Positions 30,807 to 39,075 are shown, numbered from the stretch's first letter. The stretch is 39,075 bases of DNA from Pirellulales bacterium (GCA_035939775.1 DASZFO010000131.1:1-39075); one strand, 5' to 3'. Notes: generated from the sequence alone by a model not told the origin. Numbers and translations: made by a program.

Positions 30807-31892
30807 ATGACTCGCATGATATTCCGCGCCATGCTGGCAGGATCGTTGCTCCTTGCTTGCTGCGCGCCGGCTCGCGCTCAGACGGATCGAATCAAGGTCT
30901 ATTCGGAGAAGAATTCGGTCCAAGGAACCGTCGAATCGATCACGCGAAACGAAATCGTAGTGTCGGTTCCGATGGCCGGGGCAAGGACCATTTCTTCCGG
31001 CGATATCGAATTGATCCTGTTCGCCGGCGACAATGCCTTGCAAAAAGCGCAGCTCGCCGCGACCAAGGGAGAGTTCAAGGATGCCGCCGATCTGCTCGAG
31101 GGAATTCGTCCCACCGAGTTGAATCGCGAGATGGTCCGCGCGGAGGTCGCCTATTGGAAGGCATACTGCGCCGCCAAGATCGCTTTGAGCGGGCAGAGCG
31201 AATCGGACGATTCGGGCGAGCAAAAAGACCCCGCCGCGGCCGCAAAACAGGCCGGCAGCGAAATGCTGGCATTTCTCAAGGACCATCCCACCACATATCA
31301 CTATTACGAAGCGAACGAAATCGTCGGCGATCTGTTGATGGCGATCGGCCAGTATGAGAATGCTCAGAAATTCTACGATAAGCTGAGCGAATCTCCTTCC
31401 GCCGACGTGAAAGCACGCGCCGATTTGCTGCGCGGCCGCGCGATGCAAATGGAGGGGAAGTACGACGCGGCGCTGGCGGCCTATGATTCCGTGCTGAAAT
31501 CGGACGTTTCGGGCAAACGCGGCGATCAGGAGCTGATCGAGGCCAAGATTGGCCGCACCTATAGTCTCGCGAGTTCCGGAAAGGTGGACGAAGCCGTCAA
31601 GCTGCTGAAAAACATCGTCGCCAATGCCGACGATGATGACACGGAACTGCTCGCCCGTACCTACGACGCCCTAGGCAACTGTTACCGTCAGCTCAAAGAC
31701 AATAAGCAAGCGCTGTGGGCTTATCTGCGCGTGGACACGCTTTACGGCAGCGTCCCCGAGGCCCATGCCGAGGCGCTGGCCAATTTGGTTGTGCTGTGGG
31801 AAGACGCGAAGCATCCCGAGCGTGCCCGCGACGCCCGCGATCGTCTCCAGCAGCGCTATCCGTTCAGCCGTTGGAACAAGCAGATCCGCTGA
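30807..31892 (+). CDS. Exported tetratricopeptide-repeat protein
   Basis: This 361-aa protein begins MTRMIFRAMLAGSLLLACCAPARAQ, a clear signal peptide with cleavage after ARA. A small beta-rich module follows (about 27-75, IKVYSEKNSVQGTVESITRNEIVVS). The rest consists of helical pairs with TPR character: AAKGEF-like repeats, AIGQYENAQKFYDKLSE, MEGKYDAALAAYDSVLK, LARTYDALGNCYRQLKDNKQALWAYLRVDTLYG. TPRs bind other proteins, so it may scaffold an envelope complex. The ribosome site is weak (GGGAA). It may be cotranscribed with the protease upstream; the recombinase gene downstream is convergent, with seven bases between the stop codons. Confidence 0.82.
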   Translation: MTRMIFRAMLAGSLLLACCAPARAQTDRIKVYSEKNSVQGTVESITRNEIVVSVPMAGARTISSGDIELILFAGDNALQKAQLAATKGEFKDAADLLEGIRPTELNREMVRAEVAYWKAYCAAKIALSGQSESDDSGEQKDPAAAAKQAGSEMLAFLKDHPTTYHYYEANEIVGDLLMAIGQYENAQKFYDKLSESPSADVKARADLLRGRAMQMEGKYDAALAAYDSVLKSDVSGKRGDQELIEAKIGRTYSLASSGKVDEAVKLLKNIVANADDDDTELLARTYDALGNCYRQLKDNKQALWAYLRVDTLYGSVPEAHAEALANLVVLWEDAKHPERARDARDRLQQRYPFSRWNKQIR

Positions 31893-31899
31893 CGCGGCG

Positions 31900-32841
31900 T
31901 CAGGCGCGCGGATGGAATTGCTTGTGGACCTTCTTGAGCCGCGCCGGATCGACGTGCGTGTAGATTTGCGTGGTCGTGATGCTGGCGTGGCCGAGCATCT
32001 CTTGAACCTGGCGCAGGTCCGCCCCGCCGGCCACCAGATGGGTCGCAAAACTGTGCCGCATCGTGTGGGGCCCGATGGACGACGGCGCTCCGACGCGCGC
32101 CGCATACCGCTTCATGAGTTCCCAAATCCGCTCGCGGCGCAGCCGTCGACCCCGCCGCGATAAGAGTAGCCAGCCGGCATCCTGCCCAGCAGCTTCGACC
32201 AATTTCGGCCGCTCTTCATCCACATAGACTTGAACGGCGACCGCCGCGCGGCGATTGATGGGCACAATCCTCTGCCGGTCCCCTTTGCCGCGGCACAGAC
32301 AGAAGCCTTCTGCGAGATGCACATCGTTCGTTGTCAAATCCGACACTTCCGAGGCCCGGCAACCCGTAGCATAAAGCAATTCCAAGAGCGCCCGATCGCG
32401 CCGCCAGAGCGTGTCGCCGGCAACGGGACTTGCGAGCAACCCATCGACGGCCTCGACCGAGAGAATCTGCGGCACCCGGTGCCAGAGCCGCTGGCTGCCA
32501 AGCAGCTCCGCCAGATTGTCGCGCAACACCCCTTCCAACTGCAGGTAGCGGAAAAACACTTTGAGCGAAACGATGTGCCGCGCGATGCTCGCCGCGGCGA
32601 GCCCGCGCTGGTGCAGCCAACCTGCATAGTCGGCCAGATCGCGGATCGAGAGCTTCGTCGCGTCGCGGGCGGCCAGCCACGCGGCAAACTTGGCCAGGTC
32701 GCGACGATACGCGGCCACCGTGTTCGCCGAGAGATGGCACTCCGTTCGGGCATAATCGACAAACGCCGCGATCCAGCGCACGGCCGGATTCGCGACCGGC
32801 TTCGGCATCGTTGGCCGCTTCAGTTTCTTGTCGGCAACCAC
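31900..32841 (-). CDS. xerD: Tyrosine recombinase of the XerC/XerD type
   Basis: This 313-aa site-specific recombinase has the length of the housekeeping Xer enzymes. The N-terminal SAM-like DNA-binding domain spans about 20-115. The catalytic residues are all present: Arg162 in ATGCRASEVSDL, Lys186 in GKGDRQR, His259 and Arg262 in PHTMRHSFATHL, His285 in LGHASI and nucleophile Tyr294 in QIYTHV. It probably resolves chromosome dimers at dif with a partner Xer protein. XerC and XerD are hard to tell apart without alignment, so the symbol is tentative. There is no prophage or integron context next to it. Confidence 0.88.
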   Translation of the reverse strand: MVADKKLKRPTMPKPVANPAVRWIAAFVDYARTECHLSANTVAAYRRDLAKFAAWLAARDATKLSIRDLADYAGWLHQRGLAAASIARHIVSLKVFFRYLQLEGVLRDNLAELLGSQRLWHRVPQILSVEAVDGLLASPVAGDTLWRRDRALLELLYATGCRASEVSDLTTNDVHLAEGFCLCRGKGDRQRIVPINRRAAVAVQVYVDEERPKLVEAAGQDAGWLLLSRRGRRLRRERIWELMKRYAARVGAPSSIGPHTMRHSFATHLVAGGADLRQVQEMLGHASITTTQIYTHVDPARLKKVHKQFHPRA

Positions 32842-32949
32842 GCTGTGCTCCGATTGTCACGAGGCACTCCCTTGGTGCATCGGCAATCGGCGAGGCGGGA
32901 CTGGATGAAGCCTGATCGAAGCAGGCTAGTTGTAGCGGTCACGAAGGGT

Positions 32950-33237
32950 TTACCGGCGATCGTACTTCAGCGCCGTTTCGAGCTGATCGATCGCGACATC
33001 GACCGCTTTTACCGCATCGGCGCGGTGGCCTCCGAAATCATGGTCGGCGTCTTTCAGCTCTTTCCGTGCCTCGCGCAACTCGCGAATCGCGCGATGAAGA
33101 TGCGGATGATGCTCTAATTCGTCCGCGTGGGCCGGTGTCGGTGCGATGCCGATGATCCCGTCAGTAAGCAGCGCCGATCCGGCAAGAAACGCGGTTCCCA
33201 ACACGGCGACTCCCGCAACGCGTCCCCAAGCGCTCAT
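32950..33237 (-). CDS. Small exported helical protein
   Basis: The frame is open from 33342, but AAGGA six to seven bases before the ATG at 33237 sets the start (95 aa). It begins MSAWGRVAGVAVLGTAFLAGSALL, a signal peptide that probably ends near AHADE (37-41). The mature part is a short helical, His- and charge-rich stretch (HHPHLHRAIRELREARKELKDADHDFGG) ending LETALKYDRR. Similar small helical exported proteins are common in planctomycetes; I do not know the function. It lies 108 bases from the recombinase start. Confidence 0.75.
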   Translation of the reverse strand: MSAWGRVAGVAVLGTAFLAGSALLTDGIIGIAPTPAHADELEHHPHLHRAIRELREARKELKDADHDFGGHRADAVKAVDVAIDQLETALKYDRR

Positions 33238-33348
33238 AAATTGTTCCTTTTCAAGAAAGTTGACAACTCCCCTGCCCGCGATCCCCCCACGGTCAATAAA
33301 CCCCACGAAATATGCGAAGTATCGCGAGGCGGCTGCGGCCAATTAACG

Positions 33349-33389
33349 CTGGATTGGCGGGGCGCCGACCGGGGCCCCCTCCGATCCAG
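33349..33389. repeat. Intergenic palindrome CTGGAT...ATCCAG
   Basis: CTGGAT-TGG...(GGGGCGCC)...CCG-ATCCAG forms an imperfect hairpin between two divergent genes. Only one copy is present in the window, so family membership is uncertain. Confidence 0.45.
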
Positions 33390-33531
33390 CCCCGGCCACC
33401 TTTCTCGCACAAGCTGAATAAACTACGAACTGGATGGTTGTCGCCCCGCCGATTGGAGTCTGTTGCCGCGGACGCTAGAATGCTGGCTGCATTTTCGGTT
33501 CCCGCCCGTTCGACAGGGAGATCGCCGCGCC

Positions 33532-34404
33532 ATGGAAGAGATCGAAGTCCCAACCGAGCATCTTCACGAAGCCATCCACCACGAGGCCCATCATTCGCAA
33601 GACAACTGGATCACGGCGGTTGCACTGAGCACGGCTTTGCTCGCCGCGCTGGCGGCGGTCGCCGCGTTGTTGAGCGGGATGAATGCCAACGAGGCCGTAA
33701 TCGAACGGGTCACGGCATCCGATCTGTGGAGTGAGTTTCAGGCGAACGGGATCAAGCTGGCTATCCTTCAGGGCAACGCGGAGCTGCTCAAGATGAACGG
33801 CAAGCCGGTGCCGGAAGCGTTCCAAGCGAAAATCGACAAATACAACAAGGAAAAAAATCGCACGTCCAAAGCTGCAACGGAGAAGGAGCAAACTTACGAG
33901 GCGCGTCTCAGTCGCCACGAGAAGCTCGCGATGGGAGTGACGACGTTCCAAATCGCCATCGCAATTGCCGCGATCGCTGTCTTAACGAAGCGTCGCTGGT
34001 TCTGGTATCTCGGACTTGCCTTCGGCGCGGCCGGAATCGGCTGCCTGATTTATGCGCTGGCGTTTTCCTCCGTCGGCGAAGAAAGCACCGAAACCAAGCC
34101 GGAGCAAAAGGAAGGGAATGATAAGAGCAAAGACGCGAAGCCGTCGAAGAGTGAGTCGGGCGGAACCGAGAAATCATCCAAAGAAGTAAAAGAGGCAACG
34201 GAGAAGACGAACGACGGCAAGCAGCCCAAGACTGAGTCCAAATCCGGCGCGGGACTGATCGCTCCTCATGCCATCCGACTCGCCGCCGCAAATCTCGAAA
34301 TGCCGCCCGCTTATTGCTGCTTCGATGTCGCGCTCGCGTCCTCTCTTGCCACCTGTCACTTGCCACTTACGACTGTTTCTCCGCCCCTTGTCCCCGTCTG
34401 CTAA
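33532..34404 (+). CDS. DUF4337-like membrane protein with a charged tail
   Basis: I start at the ATG at 33532 (GGGAGA about 11 bases upstream), giving 290 aa. The protein opens MEEIEVPTEHLHEAIHHEAHH and has a membrane segment at about 25-47 (VALSTALLAALAAVAALLSG). A coiled-coil-like middle follows (FQAKIDKYNKEKNRTSKAATEKEQTYEARLSRHEKL), then two more membrane segments near 140-185. This is the layout of DUF4337 proteins. From about 188 it becomes Lys/Glu/Ser-rich and disordered to about 244. The last 45 residues (from SGAGLIAPHAIRL) look like translated non-coding DNA, ending just two bases before the next ATG. Function unknown. Confidence 0.78.
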   Translation: MEEIEVPTEHLHEAIHHEAHHSQDNWITAVALSTALLAALAAVAALLSGMNANEAVIERVTASDLWSEFQANGIKLAILQGNAELLKMNGKPVPEAFQAKIDKYNKEKNRTSKAATEKEQTYEARLSRHEKLAMGVTTFQIAIAIAAIAVLTKRRWFWYLGLAFGAAGIGCLIYALAFSSVGEESTETKPEQKEGNDKSKDAKPSKSESGGTEKSSKEVKEATEKTNDGKQPKTESKSGAGLIAPHAIRLAAANLEMPPAYCCFDVALASSLATCHLPLTTVSPPLVPVC

Positions 34405-34405
34405 A

Positions 34406-35422
34406 ATGTCCACCAAGACCCTCTCGCTCCTTCCGCTCTCGCAGCTCACTTCCGGCCAAGAGGCCGACCTGTTCGCGCTTCTTTCGGCCAAGGAGGAATT
34501 GACCACGCGCGACGGCAAGCCGTATTTCAAAGTCACCTTCCGCGATCATGCCCGCGAGGTCAGCTTTCCGATCTGGAACGATTCCACCTGGGCCGCCGAA
34601 TGCCGCCAGACTTGGCGGCCCGGCGGGTTCTACAAGCTGCGGGCTATTTACCGCGAAACGAACTACGGTCCGCAGCTCGATATCAAGAAGATTCGCGAGA
34701 CGATCGACGCCGACGCGGCCGACGGTTTCGACCCGCTGATGTGCCAACCGCAAACGCGATTCGATCCGAAGGATATGTTCGCAGAGCTGGTCTCGATCGC
34801 CCGCGAGCGGATCGCCGATCCGGCGCTTCGCGCCTTGGTGACGGACATCCTCGAAGAAAACCACGAGCTTCTGCTCTCGCTCCCCGCCGCGACGCGAAAC
34901 CATCACGCCTTCGTCGGCGGCTATTTGGAGCATGTACTCAGCGTTACGCGCACATGCGTGATGCTGGCCGACAAGTACGACGATTACTATCCCGACATGA
35001 AGCCGCGGCTCGACAAGGGGCTCGTTGTCGCCGGCGGCATTCTACACGATATTGGCAAGCTCCGAGAAATCCGCCAGGAACCGCAAGGGGCGGTCTACAC
35101 AGCCGAAGGGGCGCTCATCGGCCACATGCTCCAAGGCCGCGACATTCTCCGCGAGGCCGCCGCCGGTCGCGGACTATCGGCCGAGACGCTGCTGCGGCTC
35201 GAGCACATCATCATCTCGCACCAGCGGCTTCCCGAATGGGGCTCGCCCAAGCCGCCCATGACCCCCGAGGCCCTCATCGTTCACTACGCCGACGACCTCG
35301 ACGCGAAACTCCAGATGATGTTCACGGCCCTGCGCGACGACACCACGCCGGGACCGCTCACCTCCAAGAAGAACACGCTCTATCAACAGGTCTATCGGGG
35401 AGAAGGAATCGGAGAGCGGTAG
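34406..35422 (+). CDS. YhaM-like 3'-5' exoribonuclease (OB-fold plus HD domain)
   Basis: This 338-aa protein starts at an ATG two bases after the stop of the DUF4337-like gene, without a clear ribosome site, so it may be translated by coupling. An OB-like nucleic-acid-binding domain covers about 15-95 (FALLSAKEELTTRDGKPYFKVTFRD, FPIWNDSTW). The HD domain (about 165-300) shows His176 in GGYLEHVLSV, the pair His214-Asp215 in ILHDIGKLREI, His240, a further His in IIISHQRLPEWG and the Asp in VHYADDLDAKL. This order matches Bacillus YhaM, a metal-dependent 3'-5' exonuclease acting on RNA and single-stranded DNA. It is cytosolic. A palindromic repeat follows directly after its stop. Confidence 0.9.
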   Translation: MSTKTLSLLPLSQLTSGQEADLFALLSAKEELTTRDGKPYFKVTFRDHAREVSFPIWNDSTWAAECRQTWRPGGFYKLRAIYRETNYGPQLDIKKIRETIDADAADGFDPLMCQPQTRFDPKDMFAELVSIARERIADPALRALVTDILEENHELLLSLPAATRNHHAFVGGYLEHVLSVTRTCVMLADKYDDYYPDMKPRLDKGLVVAGGILHDIGKLREIRQEPQGAVYTAEGALIGHMLQGRDILREAAAGRGLSAETLLRLEHIIISHQRLPEWGSPKPPMTPEALIVHYADDLDAKLQMMFTALRDDTTPGPLTSKKNTLYQQVYRGEGIGER

Positions 35423-35424
35423 TC

Positions 35425-35521
35425 GTAGGGTGCGTCAAGTCCGCGCGGACGCACCGGAACCTGCCGCGGAGGCTCATCTCGGATGCACGGTGCATCGGCG
35501 ACGAGCCTCGACGCACCTTAC
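35425..35521. repeat. Nested palindromic element, family D (GTAGGGTGCGTC...GACGCACCTTAC)
   Basis: The outer arms (35425-35436 and 35510-35521) pair with one mismatch. Inside, GGTGCGTC...GACGCACC (35429-35455) and GAGGCTC...GAGCCTC around GATGCACGGTGCATC give further stems. It starts two bases after the YhaM-like stop and lies between convergent genes. Confidence 0.72.
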
Positions 35522-35543
35522 GCTTTACGCAATCAGCATCGCT

Positions 35544-37688
35544 CTATCGCCGATTCGGGCCGTCGAGGCGGCTCGCCAGGTCGGCGAAGCTGCGGGCTTC
35601 GTCGCTGTGGCCTAGTTGGCGGTGCATGGCGGCTAGATTGCCGTAGGGAATCGCGAGGGCCCGTTCGTCGAGCGACTTGGCGGAAACGGCTTTGGCCATG
35701 AGATCGACCCCCTTTTGCGTCAACCGCAGACCCTCGTCGCGCTGGCCGGCCTCCCAATAGGAAATCCCCATCGCGACGAACGACTCGCCGTGCCGCCCGA
35801 GATTCGGAAGCGCCGATAACGGCAACGGTCGATCCAATAGCGGCACGGCCTTGTCGAAACAGGTGACGGCGACGGCGTGGTTCTTTTCCTGCGTGGCGTG
35901 GACGATGCCGAGGTGGGCGTAGAGCCGGCCGAAGAGATAGGCATCGTCGGCCGTCTGCTGGCGGTGCTTCGCCCCTTCTTGAAGATACGTGAGATCGACC
36001 GTCCCGTCGGCCAAGGAATGATCGCTTAAGCCGTGGAGCTGGTCGAGCTGACCGACGTCGAACAGCGCCAAGCCCAATTCCCACTCCAGCCGTTGACGAT
36101 GGAGCGGATCGCCGGCCGCGTCGATCAATTTCGTGGCCGATTCGAGGACCCGGGCCGTCCAATCCGATGAATCCCACTTTCCCTGAATTCCGACGCGGGC
36201 GTCGAGCGCCCGGCGGGCGACGTGCAGCCGCAAGTCGTCGGCGGCCTGTTCCGTTTCAATCATGTTCTTCGCCAGTTCATCAGCCCTGGTAATCCAACGG
36301 GCGGCGATTTGCTCCTTCTGCTGCCAGACGCCAAAGGCAATGTCGCTGGCCGCGCCGAGGTGGGCCTCGACCAGCACGCGCTTGGCTTCGCGGCGGACGC
36401 CCGCGCGGCGATCGGCCGCCAGTTCCCCAGCCGTCTTGATCGCCGACAAGTGCAGTTCGATGGCTTGCTTGTAGTCATGGTCGGGCCCTTCGGCAGTCAA
36501 ATCGGCGAGCGTGTTGAGTGCTTGCGCTTTCACGAGCGACGGCAGCTTCGCGTCCCCAAGCACCTGTTTTGCAATCATGATCCCGTCGGAATGACGATCC
36601 AAATGGCCAAGGATATCGGCCTTGCTCAACAAACACGGAGGCTGCTTTGGATCGAGCCGGAGTGCTTCGTCGATGGATTTCAGCGCATCCTGAAATCGGC
36701 CCATGCCGGCGAGCACCTGGGCACGCAGCCAATGCGCTCGGGCCGATTTGGGATCGAGTTCCAGTGCATAATCGAGATCGCGGAGGCTGCGGCGGACTTG
36801 CGCGTCGGAATCCGCCGCCGCGCGCATCACGAACGGCTCGGCGTCGATCGGCTCCAGCAGCATCTGAGTGACGAGCTTCGTTTCGGGAGCGTAGCTGAAC
36901 AGGATGCCGCGCTCGGGGAACGATTCTCCCAGTGGCTGCCCCGTTTCGTCGAGCACGGGCACGGGAACAATCGCGTCGAGGTGCAGTTGCTTCGCCAAGA
37001 TCTCCGGCTCAAACGGCTTTTCGAGCCGCACGGAGATCGAAGCAACGCGTCGGCCGGCCATCGTCACTTGCACGCGCCGATAAGGCTCGATTTTATAAAT
37101 CCAGCGTGCCTCTCCCTCCTTGCCCGACGCGGCGACACCATCGCCCCACAGCTTGAGCAGGTCGTCGATCGTCGAAGCGCCGGGGGTGATTCCCTTGAAT
37201 GCCGCCGGATCGATCGCCAAGGCCGGCAGCGGCGGCAGGTCTTCGATTCCTTTAAACGCCAGCCCATCGGGGGGCAGGACCGATTTTACGGCAGGCTTCG
37301 TTTCGTCCGACAAGACCGCGGAGCCGTCGGCCAACGGTTTGGAAAGCGGTTTCGTTTCGCGCCGCGGCTCTTTGTTCGCGGCCAATGCGTCGTCGGAATC
37401 GCTGGCCATCGCGGTGCCGGCTTCGTGCGCCGGTTCCGTCGAGGTCGGCTGCGGCTCGGCTTGCGGTTCGCGCTGCGGTGCGACACCGACGACAGGACCG
37501 ACCGGGCGAAGCGCCGGTCCGACTGCTTTGCCGGCATCGGGCTGCTTCGACGCCGATGTTTCGCCCGATTCTTCGCTGCTGGTTTGCGCTGTCAGCGCGC
37601 CCAGAAACCAGACCGCGGCCGCGCAGCCAATCAGCCGCACGCCGAGTCGTGGACCCTCTGCCCAACTTCGGGCCGATGACGCTCTCAC
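35544..37688 (-). CDS. Large TPR-containing protein
   Basis: The start is a GTG at 37688, preceded by AGGAGGA six bases upstream, one of the best ribosome sites in the window; the frame further up crosses non-coding sequence. The 714-aa product begins with one hydrophobic segment (LGVRLIGCAAAVWFLGAL, about 15-32), so it is exported or membrane anchored. A Pro/Ala/Glu-rich linker follows to about 150. A beta-rich module comes next (about 155-285, RRVQVTMAGRRVASISVRL). The rest is TPR-like helices (LRDLDYALELDPKSARAHWLRAQVLAGMGRFQDALKSIDEALRLDPKQP, HLGIVHATQEKNHAVAVTCFDKA, NLAAMHRQLGHSDEARSFADLA). It should be a protein-binding scaffold in the periplasm-like space. Partner unknown. Confidence 0.85.
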   Translation of the reverse strand: MRASSARSWAEGPRLGVRLIGCAAAVWFLGALTAQTSSEESGETSASKQPDAGKAVGPALRPVGPVVGVAPQREPQAEPQPTSTEPAHEAGTAMASDSDDALAANKEPRRETKPLSKPLADGSAVLSDETKPAVKSVLPPDGLAFKGIEDLPPLPALAIDPAAFKGITPGASTIDDLLKLWGDGVAASGKEGEARWIYKIEPYRRVQVTMAGRRVASISVRLEKPFEPEILAKQLHLDAIVPVPVLDETGQPLGESFPERGILFSYAPETKLVTQMLLEPIDAEPFVMRAAADSDAQVRRSLRDLDYALELDPKSARAHWLRAQVLAGMGRFQDALKSIDEALRLDPKQPPCLLSKADILGHLDRHSDGIMIAKQVLGDAKLPSLVKAQALNTLADLTAEGPDHDYKQAIELHLSAIKTAGELAADRRAGVRREAKRVLVEAHLGAASDIAFGVWQQKEQIAARWITRADELAKNMIETEQAADDLRLHVARRALDARVGIQGKWDSSDWTARVLESATKLIDAAGDPLHRQRLEWELGLALFDVGQLDQLHGLSDHSLADGTVDLTYLQEGAKHRQQTADDAYLFGRLYAHLGIVHATQEKNHAVAVTCFDKAVPLLDRPLPLSALPNLGRHGESFVAMGISYWEAGQRDEGLRLTQKGVDLMAKAVSAKSLDERALAIPYGNLAAMHRQLGHSDEARSFADLASRLDGPNRR

Positions 37689-37988
37689 GCTCGTTCCTCC
37701 TGAACCATTGCGTGTGGCGCGGGCTGGCGACCCGCGGATTTGGCAAGTCAGGCAAGACGCCTGGGCCATAAACAAAATACACAATCCCGGCATCCTATGC
37801 TGGGACAAGAAAGATAGCGGCTGGCGCAGATCGGGTCCAGATCGAATCTCGCGTGAAATGCAGTCTCCATAATTCCATTCTTGGGCCAGCGAAACTCCCC
37901 TTGGGAAACTTTGGTCGCCGCGGCTATAATCCCGCCGCCGATCGGTGGCTTGAAGCCAGGGAGATCGGCGAATAATGGAGGTTCAAGG
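37689..37988. other. Divergent intergenic region before the TPR and Tyr/Pro-rich genes
   Basis: These 300 bases contain a hairpin TCCC-G-GCAT-CCT-ATGC-T-GGGA at 37785-37805 and, near 37745-37770, a fragment CAGGCAAGACGCCTGGG that resembles half of the family B palindrome. Open frames across it look like chance. AAGG lies at the start of the plus-strand gene; clear promoter boxes were not found. Confidence 0.5.
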
Positions 37989-38405
37989 ATGAACGTGCAA
38001 CGAGCGTTGATCGGCGGGCTGGCCGCTATGGTGCTGGCCCTGTCGTCGTCGTCGGCCGAGGCGGGGGGCGGCGTTCGCGTGGGCGTGGGAATCGGGATCG
38101 GCATCCCGGCCTATCGGCCGTATCCGTACTACGGCTATCCGTACTATCCGCCGGCGTATTACTACCCGCCGCCGTACTACTCGTATCCGTATTATCCGCC
38201 GCCGACCGCATACTACGCTCAGCCGGCCCCGGGCTATGCTCAACCTGCGCCTTCGTACTACCAGCCAGCCCCGACGAACACGCAACCCGCGCCGACGTAT
38301 TCACAACCAGCGCCGGCAACTTCCCAGCCGGCTTTGCAATCGACGCCGTCGTCTTCTGCATATCCGCTGCCTCCACCGAACCCGACGCCGGTGCCGAGTC
38401 GGTAA
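37989..38405 (+). CDS. Exported Tyr/Pro/Gln-rich low-complexity protein
   Basis: AAGG directly abuts the ATG at 37989 and the preceding frame is unlikely to be used, giving 138 aa. The signal peptide is MNVQRALIGGLAAMVLALSSSSAEA. The mature region is Gly/Val-rich for about 15 residues, then made of Tyr/Pro motifs (YPYYGYPYYPPAYYYPPPYY), then about six QPAP-type repeats (YAQPAPGYAQPAPSYYQPAP). It ends in Ser/Pro. It is probably disordered and on the cell surface or in the envelope, perhaps in a matrix or cross-linked through tyrosines; this is inference. Such proteins are frequent in planctomycetes. Confidence 0.8.
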   Translation: MNVQRALIGGLAAMVLALSSSSAEAGGGVRVGVGIGIGIPAYRPYPYYGYPYYPPAYYYPPPYYSYPYYPPPTAYYAQPAPGYAQPAPSYYQPAPTNTQPAPTYSQPAPATSQPALQSTPSSSAYPLPPPNPTPVPSR

Positions 38406-38484
38406 GTTCATGCGCGACGTGCGTTTTCCGACGGTGGCAGCGTCGGCCACGCGGGCAACGCCAGCAGCGTCGGGTGGTGCGTGA

Positions 38485-39075
38485 TTAAGTGTTGCTGATC
38501 CTTTCCAGCAGTTCGGCCACGGTCCAGGGATGATCGGCCAAACCCGTAGCCATCGCGGGGGTCTGCCCATTCAGGCTACGATGTTTCCGGCAAAAGTTGT
38601 AGTGGGCAAAATAGAGGGACAGGGCTGCTTCGTGGTTTTCCCATCGCTTTGAGAAGCAGTAGGTGAGGCGGCCCATTCTCTTGATGAAGCAGCGCATCGA
38701 CCCGTTGGCACGCTCAGTGTGCGACGTGCAAATCCGATCTTGATCCGGGTTGCCCCAGATAACTTCTTTCTTGATGCTGGTTATTTTCGGTGGGCTGTAC
38801 TGGCGCTGCTCGGTTTGGGTCTGATTACCGAATACCTTGACGATCACTCCGTAGTCGGCCGCATCCCCTAAGTGACGCGGAATCGAGGACTGATATGGCG
38901 TATATCCGTCCGTCGAAACCTGAAATCGGCCGTTCGTCGCCGTTCGCAGCTTGCCGCAGAATTGATCGGTGTCGTTTGGGGTGCGGCGGCCTAAATGCCA
39001 AGCGACCACCAGCTTCGTCGTGCGCTCGACAGCCGTAAAACAATATGAATCTCCAACCGGACCGCCAACGTAGCC
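38485..39075 (-). CDS. IS1-like DDE transposase, 5' end beyond the window
   Basis: The frame is open on the minus strand from the right edge to the stop at 38485. It reads GYVGGPVGDSYCFTAVERTTKLVVAWHLGRRT, then RFQVSTDGYTPYQSSI and DRICTSHTERANGSMRCFIKRMGRLTYCFSKRWENHEAALSLYF, and near the end FCRKHRSLNGQTPAMATGLADHPWTVAELL. These match the catalytic half of IS1-family transposases. An ATG-like start at 39009 exists but cuts into the conserved domain, so the true start lies outside. The frame has no stop or frameshift here, so the element may be active. The right inverted repeat would lie between 38406 and 38484; I could not identify it without the other end. Confidence 0.88.
   Translation of the reverse strand, partial: GYVGGPVGDSYCFTAVERTTKLVVAWHLGRRTPNDTDQFCGKLRTATNGRFQVSTDGYTPYQSSIPRHLGDAADYGVIVKVFGNQTQTEQRQYSPPKITSIKKEVIWGNPDQDRICTSHTERANGSMRCFIKRMGRLTYCFSKRWENHEAALSLYFAHYNFCRKHRSLNGQTPAMATGLADHPWTVAELLERISNT

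Noticed and set aside
31900-32841. Integrase marking a prophage or genomic island
   Set aside because: Length and motifs fit housekeeping XerC/D, and no phage, attachment-site or plasmid genes surround it.
36222-37679. 485-codon plus-strand frame opposite the TPR gene
   Set aside because: The minus strand has AGGAGGA plus GTG start and TPR motifs; the plus frame has no family features.

Overview
The window looks like chromosomal DNA of a GC-rich planctomycete, probably of the Pirellulales type and plausibly an environmental genome. Four things point there: DUF6666-like and DUF4337-like proteins, secreted TPR, Tyr/Pro-rich and twin-arginine proteins without clear relatives elsewhere, a Ser/Thr kinase with long fused C-terminal domains, and very many small palindromic repeats between genes. 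No taxonomic marker was checked against a database.

Layout. 1-2219 (-): 3'-truncated alpha-glucan phosphorylase with an N-terminal GAF domain. 2633-8078 (+): a beta-barrel-like envelope protein, then a two-gene signalling pair made of a Ser/Thr kinase fused to SRPBCC, DUF5939 and degenerate class III cyclase domains, and an FHA-EAL protein. 8229-9597 (+): SGNH hydrolase and half-size TauE/SafE permease. 9721-12861 (-): threonine synthase, MOSC protein and sulfite-oxidase-like molybdoenzyme. 12862-13914: repeats, tRNA-Leu(GAG) and a candidate structured ncRNA on the minus strand that ends in an intrinsic terminator. 13915-19234 (+): AsmA-like giant envelope protein and a Tat-exported protein of unknown function. 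19241-20844 (-): ECF-type sigma factor and a secreted Cys/His/Asp repeat protein. 21164-23590 (+): SulP transporter and short MscS channel. 23689-26896 (-): apparent operon GNAT, MntA, HepT, NAD synthetase. 27016-31892 (+): M28 peptidase with a long unidentified N-terminal region, a small-protein/retropepsin overlapping pair, and a secreted TPR-like protein. 31900-33237 (-): XerC/D recombinase and a small exported protein. 33532-35422 (+): DUF4337-like membrane protein and YhaM-like HD nuclease. 35544-37688 (-): TPR protein. 37989-38405 (+): Tyr/Pro-rich exported protein. 38485-39075 (-): IS1-like transposase running off the edge.

Most notable. (1) A palindromic element with a GGGGACAGTCCCC core occurs four times. 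Two copies lie between genes, and two are inserted in frame inside genes: the signal peptide of the SGNH hydrolase and the synthetase half of NadE. The SGNH copy can be excised on paper as exactly 34 codons between CTTAG direct repeats, which restores an ordinary signal peptide. (2) The kinase/pseudo-cyclase plus FHA-EAL pair suggests a phosphorylation-to-c-di-GMP link. (3) An approximately 350-nt structured RNA candidate has a 10-bp long-range helix, several strong hairpins and a U8 terminator. (4) A secreted protein carries tandem DHCHDHDYCK units and is probably metal binding.
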